From assembly GCA_014529385.2 (NCBI GenBank), contig CM043960.1, forward strand, positions 40,284,781 to 40,348,780: a stretch of DNA of 64,000 nt, written 5' to 3'. The position numbers and the translations under genes are program-made. This stretch comes from Adiantum capillus-veneris (Eukaryota > Streptophyta > Polypodiopsida > Polypodiales > Pteridaceae). How positions within the stretch are numbered: the first letter of the stretch is position 1; the number at the start of each line of letters is the position of its first letter. This document shows, piece after piece, positions 48,486-60,631 of the stretch. The notes beneath the pieces were generated by a model. That model ran no database searches and was not told where the DNA came from. It saw nothing but the letters and a program-made list of their open reading frames with translations.

Positions 48486-49653
48486 GGGTTTGAATAACTG
48501 AAAATTGTTCATTCACTCCCTGATGTTCAATTGTAGCATGAACATACGTGTTTGCCTGATTTCCTTCACCTCTAGCCCCTTGAGCTCTGTTAGCGTGAGG
48601 TCTTCCCTGAGGTCTTTGATTTTGCGTTCCTCCTGGACGGAATTGACGATTAACATTCCCATTGTTGTTATTGTTGACAGGTGGTCCGTTTCGAACAAAA
48701 GGCAGATTGCCTGGTCTAAAATTCCCCTGGTTTTGAGGCAGTCTCTGGTTTTGGTTAAAGTTCTGCTTATTAAAGTTCCTATGAACTACCAATGGCCTGG
48801 GTCTAAAGTTTCCATAATTCCGATTCGGATTGAAATTTCTATGTTCATAATTGTCCACCAATCCTGTGAAGCTTGAGTTGTTAAAGGGACAATCCTTGGA
48901 TTGATGACCAGGATCAAAACAAGTGTAGCATAAATGATCCAGTCTAGCTTTCATAAGTAATAAGCTCTCTCTTCTTTGTTGTGGAGTTCCAGATCTTTGT
49001 TCCTCCTCTGGACGAGGTCTTTTGATTTCACAAACAGAAACAAGTTCTGGTTTTCTCTTTCCGATAGTAGAGAGCTCTATTTCAATGGGTTTTCCTGCAT
49101 CAAGGACACCTACAAAATTGGTAAGGCGAAGACTTTGGAGCCTAGTCTTCATAGGATTATGTAGTCCTAACACGAATTGAGCTACCTTAACCTCTTGAGT
49201 CATCACCGCTAGAGCATACTTGACAAGGGTTAAGAAATGCTGGTAGTATGATTCCAGATCTTTGGTCCCTTGAGTATAATCAAGAAACTCATTCATACGA
49301 TCTGAATGATAAACTTTGTTTTGATAGCTCTTCTTAAGTTGGGTCTTAAGATAATCCCAAGTTGCATCATTAGGATCAACATTGTTCTCTGTGCAATGGT
49401 CTCTCCACCAACGCTTGGCTGTTTTTTCCAGTTTGAACTTAGCGATGATAGCCTTGTTCACTGCCGATGAGTGAGCCAAATCAAAGTATTCATTCATGCG
49501 CTCAATTCAATCTTCAAGAATCTTGCCTACATCTTTGCCTTCCCCACTAAACTTTACAGGTTGAGACTTGCAAAGCATAGCATCGATGATGGTATGTTGA
49601 GAAACAATAGGTGCATTTGCGTTAGCAGCAGCCGCATTTCCTCTAGGAGGCAT
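48466..49653 (-). pseudogene. gag: Gypsy Gag, minus strand
   Basis: ATG at 49653 (MPPRGNAAAANANAP) leads to KFSGEGKDVG, one TGA near 49508, then 343 codons without a stop: KLEKTAKRWWRDHCTENNVD and LDYTQGTKDLESYYQHFLTL of the retrotransposon capsid domain, then a zinc knuckle CYTCFDPGHQSKDC at about 48935-48895, then an Asn/Gln/Pro-rich tail. The WW near position 80 and the single CCHC are typical of plant gypsy gag. Confidence 0.9.
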
Positions 49654-50041
49654 GGTAACTTACTGCACCATATCAACCAAGGTCATACTTAGCAAACTAT
49701 TCTATTTCACTTGAAGTCCTTAAATCAATTAGAATAGACGTTTAAGATAAGATGAGAAGCAATTAGGAGAAGGAATAATAGATCAATTCAATTTCAATAT
49801 CACAAAACTTTGGGTTTTCAAAACTCTACAAGGTATTTCGGAAGTCTCTAATAAATCCTAGTGGATCTAACATAATGTACTCGGTAATATCCATTGTGAC
49901 ATCCTTCCACCAATGGAGCATAGTTGTCCCATTCCTTCAGTATGTCTGATGGTTGACTCCAATAGTCCTTTACGATCTTCGGTTGGAACATCTCTTCGTT
50001 GGCATGTGAGTCATACCATTCTTGAGTAAGAGATTTGTTTG
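49654..50041. other. Gypsy leader between accessory ORFs and gag
   Basis: No ORF. It directly precedes the gag start on the minus strand. Confidence 0.5.
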
Positions 50042-50734
50042 TTACATGTACCCCATTTCAATGTGGATAATCACCTTCCTATACCCGAAGTAGTCATCGA
50101 AGAAAGAAGATTCCTTTGGAAACACATCCGGTGTGTCCCATCCAACTGAGCTTTGAATATTTGCACAATCCACAAGGCACTGAGGTTTGATGTAGGCATT
50201 GTATAGAATATTTACATTGCAAGGGTTGTAGATTAGTGACCTTCCAAATAATTCAAAGAATAACTTCCAAGGGATTGGACTATAGGAATGTCGATCATTG
50301 TTCTCGCATTGTCGCCCCCATACATTAAACATAACAATGCTGAAACATCCCATAGCCATTACTAAGGGTAATATATTTCTAGCTATCCATGTTTCCTTTG
50401 TTGGTCTTAATGTAAGCTCATACACATTTATATACAATATTTGGTTTGTGACAATAATTTCCTTTCCGAGCTTAAAATGTATCCACTCGATACACCCAAC
50501 AGGCGAAGGTTTATGTTGAGGTGGTCTAAACTTGGGATTCCGTGCAGCATAGTCATACCAAGCTCTGAAAGTATTTGGTACAATGAAATATGTAGACATC
50601 AACCTTTTTGTTTCTTCCCCATTATGCGTGGTAGTGACAAGTCTTTGTACTTCCACTCCAGTTTGGAAATGCTCTTCCACCATAAGGCGAGAGAGTATAT
50701 CCGTCCATATCCCTGAAGGTAAGATGTCAACCAT
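50042..50734 (-). CDS. Accessory ORF 3: F-box-like protein within gypsy element
   Basis: An intact 230-codon frame begins MVDILPSGIWTDILSRLMVE, like a plant F-box start (LP..I...IL.RL), followed by a domain with LYINVYELTLRPTKE, PIPWKLFFELFGRSLIYNPC and NILYNAYIKPQC. The same domain recurs in the next ORF upstream (51488-51090), with NP.NV.I....Y.KP.C in common. Such F-box-like proteins are not a normal retroelement product, so the gene may be captured. The F-box call is tentative; the C-terminal domain is not one I recognise. Confidence 0.5.
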   Translation of the reverse strand: MVDILPSGIWTDILSRLMVEEHFQTGVEVQRLVTTTHNGEETKRLMSTYFIVPNTFRAWYDYAARNPKFRPPQHKPSPVGCIEWIHFKLGKEIIVTNQILYINVYELTLRPTKETWIARNILPLVMAMGCFSIVMFNVWGRQCENNDRHSYSPIPWKLFFELFGRSLIYNPCNVNILYNAYIKPQCLVDCANIQSSVGWDTPDVFPKESSFFDDYFGYRKVIIHIEMGYM

Positions 50735-51089
50735 CTACACACACACCCCATCACTCATGTCAGTTAGAGGGATAAAAACCAAGATCCAAACTCAAGTATT
50801 ATATCCTCAAAATAATATGCATTATATAAAAACCAAAAAAGAAATTATAACTATAGAAGATCAAGAAGGTACATAGTGTTTCTTGGGAGATACATAAATA
50901 CGAAAGGGTCCAATGAACCAATTCTTGGCTCCTACAACTGAGATTCTACCCCTATATTTGTTCACATCACGGGTATCAAAGTTTAGCACTTCAACTTGTG
51001 CACTAAAAGTCATGTCTTTCTCTTTCTATCATTCTTCCCCCCATGACACATCCTTGGGTGGTAATCTATTAACAGTTTACATGGGCATG

Positions 51090-51777
51090 TCATTCATTTA
51101 CATCATTTCTGTAGAAATATCTACTCAAGTTCACTGCTACTGGTTGTGCTCGAGCAAAGTCACTAATGCACCTTGGTTTCTCGTAGTCATCAAAGGTAAT
51201 GGTAACATTGTGAGGGTTGTACTTGAGAATGGGTCCATAGACTCTATTGAACCAATCCTCGGGTACATAATAGAATTGGTTGCTGCCATTTGACTTCTTC
51301 CATACTCTGATTATGACCTTCTTACAAAAGCCATATCTTTGGTTTAGCATAAGGACCTTTTTACAAAGTATGAGTTCACGACTCGGTATGTCCAAAAGAG
51401 AGCATAAGCTAATGTAAAGAACATATCCTTGCACTTTAACATCGCCTTCTTGGATCTTTGCCTTCACCCAAAGCTCTGGGTTGGTCACGGATCTATCAGG
51501 TACTTGTGTTTGATGTTCGGGCTGAGCTTCAACATATAACTCCCATGCTATGTAAGTGTTGGGATATAAGGAAATCCCTAGTCCCCTTTGAAACTCGAGT
51601 CACTTCAATTCCCCAATGGAAACTAAATCCAACCGCGTAATTGAAAAAGATTATTTGTGCAAAATCACTCGGGAGTTCATCAAGACAATTAAGAAGATCC
51701 ATCTTTAATAAGAGAAAGAGAGAAAACTTAGTACACATGTGAATCAAAACTAAGTTTATGCTTCTTCTATTCATCAA
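51090..51777 (-). pseudogene. Accessory ORF 2: paralogue of ORF 3, frameshifted
   Basis: Two frames: 51777-51529 (MDLLNCLDELPSDFAQIIFF, F-box-like start, with VTRVSKGTRDFL where F-box proteins have a V.+.W/F block) and 51488-51090 (YVLYISLCSLLDIPSRELIL, VPEDWFNRVYGPILKYNPHN, DYEKPRCISDFARAQP). Together they parallel ORF 3 from end to end, so the two are tandem paralogues, this one broken by stops around 51500. Confidence 0.5.
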
Positions 51778-51860
51778 AGTTTGATCTTCAAGATTTCATT
51801 ACAGTATTATGGGTGTCTTGGAGCTAATTCTCTAAATATCCTTTTAACTCTCATAATAGG

Positions 51861-52307
51861 CTATTCTCTCAGACCTCTCACGTGACAACGTGGTCTGTAG
51901 TTATCCTCTAACTTTTCTTTTCCTATGACAGCTGCAAGAGCTTCAAACTTTTTGGCAACTTCGGCAATCCTTAACATTTGAGAACGCATCGCCAAGTAGT
52001 AGAACATGTCTTCTAGGCCTAGCCATATTCTGAGTTGAAGTAGTCTAAGATTCACAAACCAATCTCTTGGGTTGTCGTCAATATAGATGAAGAATTGACG
52101 GAAAGGTTCCTGGTGACGGGTAAGGTAACTACGGTCAACACTCTTCCAACAAGTTTTCCTTCTTGGTATGCCAAAGAATTTGGTCCCAACTTCTAAGTAA
52201 AAGAGTTCTTGTTCACCCCTAGAAAATCGTGTCTCCATGTTGTTGAACACTATGGCCAAAACCTCATTCCCTTAGCTAAAGCATTCAGACGTCACTCTGG
52301 GAGCCAT
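51861..52307 (-). pseudogene. Accessory ORF 1 near the primer site
   Basis: ATG at 52307 (MAPRVTSECFS) with one TAA, then 132 open codons with LFYLEVGTKFFGIPRRKTCW, FFIYIDDNPRDWFVNLRLLQ and KKFEALAAVIGKEKLEDNYR. Same strand as gag, nearest to the primer site. Not recognised; not clearly similar to ORFs 2 and 3. Confidence 0.4.
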
Positions 52308-52543
52308 TGGTTACTACAAAACAAACATTCAAAATAAAATTACATCGTCGTTGTTGAACACTTCAAACACTTTACCATAACTCAAACCAAACACTTCCAC
52401 TCAAGAAGACAAGTCAAACAAGTACCATCAATCAATGTCACTTATAGATGCATCATGAATACAATATCCTTTCTCAAACAGCATGCATGAATGCGTCCAT
52501 GATACATAACTAACCTGACTAGTATCACGCTTTAGGCTATCCC

Positions 52544-52770
52544 TGTTACCATATACATGTGGTAGTGATGTGTGTGAACACACTAGGACCGCCGGGGCAT
52601 TTTTTCCCACTTTAGGAGAGTTTTTCCCCCGTGCATTGTATATATGCCCATCACTCTAGGGCTATCTATCTTTCCATTGCACACTAAGTAACACACTCTC
52701 TATTGTGTGCCTTGAGCTTCCTTTGTCTTCTCCAAGCTGTGTGTGTTTCTCTGCAACCCTAATTCCAACA
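52544..52770 (+). repeat. 5' LTR, copia copy 2
   Basis: 227 bp, TGTTACC to CCAACA; nearly the same as the copy 1 LTRs. Confidence 0.95.
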
Positions 52771-52772
52771 AT

Positions 52773-52784
52773 TGGTGTCAGAGC
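52773..52784 (+). promoter_or_regulatory. Primer binding site variant, copia copy 2
   Basis: TGGTGTCAGAGC differs from the iMet site by A to G at position 5; copy 1 keeps the consensus. Confidence 0.85.
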
Positions 52785-53132
52785 AGGTCACGTCCTCCCG
52801 GGCTTAGTCGCCAGCTGCTCCAGCACACGCCTGCTCACCTCCTCCGATTTCAGTGACCTTTGGCGAGCGTTCGTAGGTTGACAAAAATTTTGGGATAGCT
52901 CAAAGAGCTTGGTCTGCTTAGAATTTTGATTTGGGCTCATTTCGGCCTCTGTTTCCACTACAGGCAGTACTGCACAAGCTATTTCGTCATTTTGTGCAAA
53001 ATTTCTGTCAGTGCCGTTTTCTATATAACAGGTGCCTTACAGTCTTCTACGGTTTGTGCTATATAGCACAGGTTGTTCCCGCTCCGTTTCTCCTATTTTT
53101 GGGTAGTTTTCACATCAAGTGCAGCATTTACC

Positions 53133-53978
53133 ATGGCTAACAACAACAACACAGATGTGTTCAAGATGTTTGCTGTTGAGGACAGGTTGGATGGGGACAA
53201 CTACCCTATGTGGGCTTATATGATGCAACTTGTTCTTGTGTCAAAGGGTGTCTGGAACATTGTGCAGGGCATTGATGTACGTCTTGGTTCTGAGGATGTA
53301 GGCGATGTTGAGGATGTTGCAGGTCTTGCTGCAAGGATTGCAGCTGTTAGAGTTGTTTTGCCTACGACAGAACAAGCTCGTTGGGATGTTAAGGATGCGC
53401 AAGCTCATGCATTGATTACGTTGTCTGTGAAGCGCACCATTGTTCCTCACATCCATTCTGCAAAATCTGCAAAACAGGCTTGGGATATTCTAGCAGGTCT
53501 TTATGCAAGCCGCAATGAGGCTAAAATTGCTTTGCTGCGTAAAGAGCTAGAGTCGAAGATTATGCATGAGGAAGATGATATGGACACTTTCCTTGCTAGT
53601 GTCAAGGATATCAACGAGCAGCTTATTTCTGCAGGTGAAGTCATTTCAGACAGTTCCCTTGTACTTGGAGACTGATGACCCAAGGAAATCCTGAAGTTGT
53701 CAAGTTTGATGCATTATGCACATTGTTGTTGCAAGAGTCACTTTCTAGAAAAAACAGGACTAGGCAGCGTGCAGTTGAACACGCCTTTATTGCTTCTCAA
53801 AGAAAGGTTGGTAACAGTAATGGAGCCACTTCTTATGGTTCTGTTGCGAGTGGAAAAAATTCTGTTCCTATTGCTTCTGCTGGCAGCACTTCGTCTGGAA
53901 ATTCTGGTGATAAGGGCAAAAAGAAGATGCGTTGCCATTATTGTAAAGCCAATGATCACTTGATCAAGTCGTGTCCTA
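53133..53978 (+). pseudogene. gag: Copia Gag, copy 2
   Basis: MANNNNTDVFKMF starts at about 53133. A 49-bp deletion near 53660, relative to copy 1, and a TGA at about 53673 break the capsid domain. The zinc knuckle CHYCKANDHLIKSC near 53932-53975 is intact and in frame with protease, unlike in copy 1. Confidence 0.9.
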
Positions 53979-55588
53979 AGTTGAAGGCCAAACAGGCTAA
54001 GAAGAAAGAGGGTGGTTCCACTGCAAATGTTGGTTCCACTACAAATGCAGCCATTGTTGAGTCTTCTGTGAAAGGAGACTGTGTTGCTGATGTTAATGCA
54101 GAATGGGCTTTTAGCGCAAAGTGCACTTACAATCCTGTTGTCCATGATGCATGCTTGTCAGTTGCTGCAGATTCACATGTGTGGTATTTCGAAAGTGGTG
54201 CTACAAAGCACATTACCTCACATCGTGAATTGTTTACCTCTCTCGAGTCTGTCCCTCATGGGAATTCAGTCACTTGTGCCAACAACGCCTCTTATCCAGT
54301 TTAGGGAGTTGGAAATATTGTGCTCACTGCTGCTAATGGCAGTTCCTTCACACTTGTTGATGCACTTTATGTACCTGGGATCAAGAAGAATCTCTTATCT
54401 TTATCCGCACTTGCTAGATTTGGACTTGTAGTCAAATTTGTGGATGACAGATGTACAGTTCATGATCTCAGTTTTGGTGATGAAATTGTTGCATCTGGGC
54501 TCTCTGTGCCGTGGGCTGTATAAGCTCACTTTTTATGACAAGTGTGGACAAAATTTTGCAAATGCTGTTGCAGATTCAAAGGCTATTTCAGATGAAAAAC
54601 TTTGGCATGCACGTTTTGGTCATTTGAATTTTGCCAGTTTGCTACGTTTGCAGAAATCTGATATGGTTGCTTCTTTGCCGCCTCTTGAAGCACCTATCAA
54701 ACATGTTTGGGAAGGCTGTATTTTGGGTAAGATGCAGCATTCTAAGTTTCCAAAGGATGGTTCAGTTCGGGCCACATGCAGGTTGCAGCTTGTGCATAGT
54801 GATGTTTGTGGGCCCATGCAAACTCCGTCCTTGGGCAATTACATGTACTTCGTGACTTTCGTTGATGATTACTCCAGGCATGCATGGGTATTTCTGCTTA
54901 AAGTGAAGTCCGAAGTCTTTATGTGCTTCAAACAATTTCTGGCTATGGCTAAAAATGTCTCGAAATGTACTATGGGCACCCTCCGTTCAGATCGAGGGGG
55001 GGAGTAATGTCTCATGAATTTAATGCATTTTTGGCTAGTCGTGGGATAAAACACCAATGTACAGTGCCTTATACACCTCAGCAAAAATGGTGTTGTTGAG
55101 AGGAAAAACAGGTCACTGACGGAAATGGCATGATGTATGGTCAAAAGTCAAGCTTTACCGCATTCTTTTTAGCTTGAGGCCATCATGTGTGCCACTTATG
55201 TACTTAACAGGTGTCCTACGAAATCTTTGCAGTCTATTACTCCATATGAATCATGGCATGATAGAAAACCTTCTATTGAGCACATGCGTGTTTTTGGCTG
55301 TTTGGCATATGCTTTGGTTCCACAAGTGCAGCGCAGAAAATTGGATAATAAGGCTGTCAAATGTATTTTTGTTGGTTATAGTGCTGAAAGCAAAGGTTAC
55401 AGGTTGTATCATCCGCAAATAAAACGTATTCTGGTTTCTCGGGATGTAGTGTTTGTGGAAGATTCTGTTCATCCCTCGATGTCATGTACTAGAGACAGTA
55501 ATGTAAGCTCAGAGGACATTTATGACACTTTGTTGCCTCTTTTTAGTGGTGGAAATATGAAAGTTCCAATGAGGCAAATGTACAACCT
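53979..55588 (+). pseudogene. pol: Copia protease and integrase, copy 2
   Basis: The protease active site reads WYFESGATKH near 54181, so the catalytic Asp of DSGA is Glu. A TAG at 54301 (Gln in copy 1), a shift near 54500, a lost base pair near 55004, an inserted A near 55085, a TGA near 55131 (Arg in copy 1), a TAG near 55171 (Trp in copy 1) and a small deletion near 55560 follow. The HHCC region and D, D, E positions are otherwise as in copy 1. Confidence 0.9.
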
Positions 55589-57370
55589 ATGGGGGTTTCT
55601 GAAAATGTTTTAGATCAGCCTATTATTACTGATGCAGATGTACATGATGTACTTGATGAGGAAAGGGCTGAAAATGAGCAGGCTAGAGGTATGCCAAAAT
55701 GGCTGGTGCACACTTTGCGTGACAGTAAATTGGATGCACCTTTGTCTAGTCGTACTCGTTCAGGCTCTCGCCATGCATCTTATGCATCAGATTGTTATGC
55801 TTTGGCTGTGTCTAGTTTACATGATGTTGAGGAGCCTCTATCTTTTGATATAGCACAGAATTCAGAAAATTGGATGGATGCTAGGCAATCAGAAAATAAT
55901 GCACTTATAGAAAATGACACATGGACTTTATGTGATTTGCCTCCTGGCAAAAAGGCCATTGGTACAAAGTGGGTTTACAAGTTGAAACGCAAACCGGATG
56001 GTGAGATCGATCGCCATAAGGCTCGACTTGTTGCAAAGGGTTATGCACAACAAAAAGGCATAGATTATGAAGAGACTTTTGCTCCCACTTGTCGTATGAC
56101 TACTGTGCGTTTTCTATGTGCATTGGCAGCTCATTTTGGTTGGGATGTACATCAATCAGACATTGTTACTACTTTCTTGAATGGTGACATATTTGAGGAA
56201 GTTTATGTAACGCAGCCTCGCGGTTTTGTCATAAAAGGACAAGAGGACAAAGTGTGCAAATGTAACAAGGCTTTGTATGGGTTGAAGCAATCTCCTCGTG
56301 CTTGGTTTGAGAAAGCTGACACTCATTTGGTCAAACAAGGCTTTCATAATAGTCCAACAGAAAGCACATTGTATGTAAAGCGTGAGGGTGATGTATTTCT
56401 CATCGTGGTTCTTTATGTTGATGATTTGCTGATCACTGGACCAAATGAGAGACATATTGCTGAATTTAAGGCTGATTTGAATGCTACTTTCAAGATGAAA
56501 GATTGGGGGCTGTTGCATCATTACTTGGGTATACAGTTTAAGCAGTGTGATGGTGGTATTGCCTTGTGTCAGAAAAGTTACATAGAGACATTGCTATGTA
56601 AGTTTGGACTTGAGGATTGCAAACCTATTGCCACTCCCATGGAAACAGGTTTGAAGTTGAGTCTACATGATGCTGGCCATCCTGCTGATGTCACTCTTTA
56701 CCAAATTTTTGTTGGCTGCCTCATTTATGTATGCAACATGAGGCCGGATATTCAGTTTGTAGTCTCACAGGTCAGCAGATTTATGCATAGCCCAGGGTCT
56801 AGGCATTGGCAGGCTGTCAAGAGGATTTTTCGCTACCTTAGTGGCACTTTACATCTTGGCTTGTTTTATCCCAAGGGGGGATCATTGCCGCCAGACTTAC
56901 ATGCTTTTTCGGACTCAGATTGGGCTGGTTGTTTTGACACGCGAGTGTCCACAAGTGGTTTTTGTTTCATGCTTGGCAGTTCATGTATATCATGGTTGAG
57001 CAAGAAGCAACCTACTGTGGCCACTTTGAGTTGTGAGGTTGAGTACAGTGCAGTCTTCACAGCTACGGTTGAGTGTGTATGGCTCAGACGCCTTATGGCT
57101 GATTTGGGTGTTGGACAGGACACTGCCAACACTATCTACACTGACAGTCAGAGCGCATTGGCAGTTGCGAGAAACCCAGTTTTTCATGCTCGCACAAAGC
57201 ACATTGAGGTGCATTACCACTATATCAGGGAGAGGCTCTCAGCAAGAGAGATCAGTTTGGCTTATGTGCCAACACAGGACAACCTTGCAGATCTTTTCAC
57301 AAGTGCATTGTCTCGTGAGAAGCTTGAAGCTTTCCGCAAAGCTTTGGGCTTACTCCCCTTTGTGGACTGA
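55589..57370 (+). CDS. pol: Copia RT-RNase H, long open frame, copy 2
   Basis: 593 codons without a stop. It contains WTLCDLPPGKKAIGTKWVYK, FLNGDIFEEVYVTQPRGF, YGLKQSPRAWFEKAD, YVDDLLITG near 56420, SDSDWAGCFD, TLSCEVEYS (A to V at a conserved position), TDSQSALAV and the C-terminal ALGLLPFVD. It keeps the Trp lost to a stop in copy 1 (17413). The true start lies upstream in the broken polyprotein, so this is only the 3' half of pol. Confidence 0.9.
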   Translation: MGVSENVLDQPIITDADVHDVLDEERAENEQARGMPKWLVHTLRDSKLDAPLSSRTRSGSRHASYASDCYALAVSSLHDVEEPLSFDIAQNSENWMDARQSENNALIENDTWTLCDLPPGKKAIGTKWVYKLKRKPDGEIDRHKARLVAKGYAQQKGIDYEETFAPTCRMTTVRFLCALAAHFGWDVHQSDIVTTFLNGDIFEEVYVTQPRGFVIKGQEDKVCKCNKALYGLKQSPRAWFEKADTHLVKQGFHNSPTESTLYVKREGDVFLIVVLYVDDLLITGPNERHIAEFKADLNATFKMKDWGLLHHYLGIQFKQCDGGIALCQKSYIETLLCKFGLEDCKPIATPMETGLKLSLHDAGHPADVTLYQIFVGCLIYVCNMRPDIQFVVSQVSRFMHSPGSRHWQAVKRIFRYLSGTLHLGLFYPKGGSLPPDLHAFSDSDWAGCFDTRVSTSGFCFMLGSSCISWLSKKQPTVATLSCEVEYSAVFTATVECVWLRRLMADLGVGQDTANTIYTDSQSALAVARNPVFHARTKHIEVHYHYIRERLSAREISLAYVPTQDNLADLFTSALSREKLEAFRKALGLLPFVD

Positions 57371-57445
57371 TCCTGTCCTCAGGGCATGGCACTTCCCTTT
57401 ACTCATGTGCCAGCTCTCGTTCACCGCATCACTCCAGGGGGGATT

Positions 57446-57671
57446 TATTACCATAACATGTGGTAGTGATGTGTGTGAACACACTAGGACCGCCGGGGCA
57501 TTTTTTCCCTCTTTAGGAGGTTTTTTCCCCCGTGCATTGTATATACGCCCATCACTCTAGGGCTATCTATCTTTCCATTGCACACTAAGTAACACACTCT
57601 CTATTGTGTGCCTTGAGATTCCTTTGTCTTCTCCAAGCTGTGTGTGTTTCTCTGCAACCCTAATTTCAACA
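57446..57671 (+). repeat. 3' LTR, copia copy 2
   Basis: 226 bp with terminal TA in place of TG and a 1-bp deletion near base 13. Confidence 0.93.
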
Positions 57672-57692
57672 ATTTCTATAACCTTAAGCATT

Positions 57693-57705
57693 GGCTCTGA
57701 TACCA
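57693..57705 (-). promoter_or_regulatory. Primer binding site of long-LTR gypsy, tRNA-iMet
   Basis: On the minus strand TGGTATCAGAGCC begins two bases from the LTR end (57708). It fixes the orientation of the element and the inner end of its 5' LTR. Confidence 0.9.
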
Positions 57706-57970
57706 GGTGAGAGATACCCCTCTCTAGGGGTCTATGCACAGACAACTTACACCTTTATACAATTTTCAGTATACATCAGAGTTGTGGAAGCATTTGTATA
57801 CGGGAGGTGTTCTCAGCACCCGACCAAGCATGGAGTTTAGGTCATGAGCGGACTGCATCCAGAGGTACCTAGCGACTAGTGCTACCCCTGAATGGGTGTT
57901 ATGAATGAAAGCGTACTCAAGAAAAAATATAACATTGTGGAGGGTGAATATATGTGTACACCGCGTTGCG

Positions 57971-57973
<3 letters not shown>

Positions 57974-58024
<51 letters not shown>
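57974..58024. repeat. (GA)n microsatellite within LTR
   Basis: About 25 units; the shorter counterpart of 46097-46191. Confidence 0.95.
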
Positions 58025-58028
<4 letters not shown>

Positions 58029-60631
58029 AGTGGAGGGTGACATAGAGTGCACAGAGACATGAGAACGTGCCAACAGAGAATCTTTAAATGCCCATCTAAA
58101 TGGAACAGGCAACCATGTATTAATGCAATGACAAAATCTGGGTATACCATAACATCAAAAAATTTATGATAAAATAACTACCAGAGCACCGGACCCTGTG
58201 TAGGGATCGACCGGTCCACCCATCCACTTCCACTCTACTACGGGCAGAGAGAATTTCATTTCGTCGGGAGCGAGCCAGAACACCTCCATCCTACCTGAGC
58301 CAGACATAGGTGAGGCCGCTTCGCCTCCCTCCATGAACCCGAGCTCTGAAAGGATCCTAAATACCAGCAGGTGGTAGGGTATCAACACCAACCATACCAG
58401 TTTAGGCACCACGTCTCTTCGATGCCCATCATCGGGTGTTTACGCCAATCCAAGGCAAGATCCCCGACGTGTTAGCCGTTTAGGTCATTCAACCCCCGAC
58501 ACACTAACCATCTAGATGAGCCTAACAAAAAGAAGAAGACCGAGGCAACACCCCCGATCCAGCAAAGCCCGAGGTTAGCAACCCTTTAGTCTAAGGCTAA
58601 GTGCTGTAGGTGATCCTAGTCCTGTAGCGATGCTGCCATGAGAAACATAATACATGAGTGCAATCACAATAGCACTTCCTAGAGGCACAAACAATTCCTT
58701 TTCCAAATAGTTAGACCCAGGGTCTCTACCCTTAAATGTCTACCATAAACCATCTTGATCACTTCATGATCCAATCCAAAACCCATAAACCATAAACCAT
58801 AATCCAATCACATCACACGGGTGATCTCTCCACTCTACTTGGGTGAGGCACAACCAATTCTAAATAACCACTTTAGAACATAACATGGCTGCAAAAATTT
58901 TGGCAGCATAACTCAATCCAGGAAAAAAAACCATAAGCCACACCAGCTTTCACCATAAAATGTCAACTATAATCCATGAGGGAATCTCAGCCCTTAACCA
59001 TAACTCATAATCACACTGAACCAACTCCCACACTTGGAGTTTGACATATCCCCTACAATCATCGGAGTCTACACACATGTGACCCTTAAGATGTGATTCT
59101 TTCATGCATAAAAAGAGTCCGACCAGCGACTAATCATGATATAAAAATCCAATTTTGACAACATCGAACCATGCAATGTTGATGCATCACATCCGCGCTT
59201 CACCACTCTAGCACATAGAGCTAGTTTTAACCTAGACAGGTAGAAAGCAATCATAACAATGCATATGAGCCATCCACATCAATCCATGAGTTCCCATACA
59301 TCATATGATAACATTACAACACCATAATCATGATGCAAAACAACTTCAACCTTTAGGTCAACCATAAATCATAACTTCACACATATGCAGAAACAATTTT
59401 TTGACATTTTCGGGAGCATGCAAAACATGCAAATGAAAGTGTTTGACGTCAACCCAATGCATCAAGTTCAGTTCTATAATATATAATATCACTCCATCAC
59501 GTCACTTTGACCATATGATACTCACACAACAACCGGTAAACCCAAAAGAAAGTCACTTTCTTCATATCTGCCTATGCGGTTCGGAGTGTTTAACCATTTA
59601 CTCTCATGTAAATTTAGGGCCATATAATAATTGAAATCAACTCACCAAAACAAACCATAAAACAAATCAAAATGGCTCTGTTAACTCACGACGTCATATG
59701 GTATCCCCCTTTGATAGCACTCCTACGTGTGTACGTAAAACTGATACTAGAGTGATTAATAACTCGCATTCCCGAAGTAATAACGAAGAACTAATTTCAT
59801 TTATCATCAAGATTTATCAAGCTTTTCAATTTATTAAGTGGGTTTGCCCATCCGGTGAATCTATATAGTAGTTCTCCAAGGAGCATAGAGTCAAAAAATT
59901 TGGTTGTGTAGTGGGTAGCAATCTGTTTTTTGACCATATCTCTTAACTCATGCATGTTTTTCACATGACACATCAAAGAGAAAATGTTCTAAATGATGTG
60001 TTTTATCTATGATATAAAGGGTTCGGTCTGATTCATAACGGTTTGTGATTTATGACCAAAACAGTATTCCTACCGCTTCTATGACGTGAAACGAAAAAGC
60101 GCTTCTTTATGCACGTGCGTGACTATAACGCATCATGTGCATAAACAACGTGTAAAACATGATGAAACAATCATGAGGCAATCTTGTATGTACTTGGTTA
60201 ATCCATACATACACTCGTATACTAAAAATCAACCACCGGGAGGGTGACTATGCAGAAAAAACGACATAGAGAGAGAGAGAGATGATGACTATGAAGTTTA
60301 TGGTTTCTCACCGTGCTTTTGGATTGATTTGGGGTTGTGGAAAGGCTTCTTGCTTTGCCACAAGACAGCGGTGATGAGAGCTACGTAGAGGTATCCGTCA
60401 CAAAAACTTTCGGAGAGCGCGTCCACCGTGAAACAAGAGAGAAGATATTAAGCAAATAGAGAGAGAGAGAGAGAGAGTATCCTTCTTCTTCTTCACGAGA
60501 GAGAAGAGTTTATGGAGATGGTAATGAAGAGCTTGCACCACTCCATATAATAGATAAGTAATTCTGACGTCAAAGCAAGAGAGCTTTCGCGTCTGAGAGT
60601 TCATCTATCTTTCCCAAGTGAAAGAAGAGGT

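Larger units (their letters stand above)
52544..57671 (+). mobile_element. Ty1/copia retrotransposon, copy 2
   Basis: Same family as 13786-18944 and colinear with it. LTRs are 52544-52770 and 57446-57671. Flanking pentamers differ (ATCCC left, ATTTC right), so no clean target duplication is seen. The 3' LTR begins TATTACC instead of TGTTACC. Gag and the first half of pol carry many lesions, while the RT/RNase H half is open. It lies between the primer site and accessory ORF 1 of the long-LTR gypsy element. Confidence 0.95.

Noticed and set aside
52539-57676. A 5-bp target duplication for copia copy 2
   Set aside because: ATCCC and ATTTC share only three positions; I do not call it a duplication.
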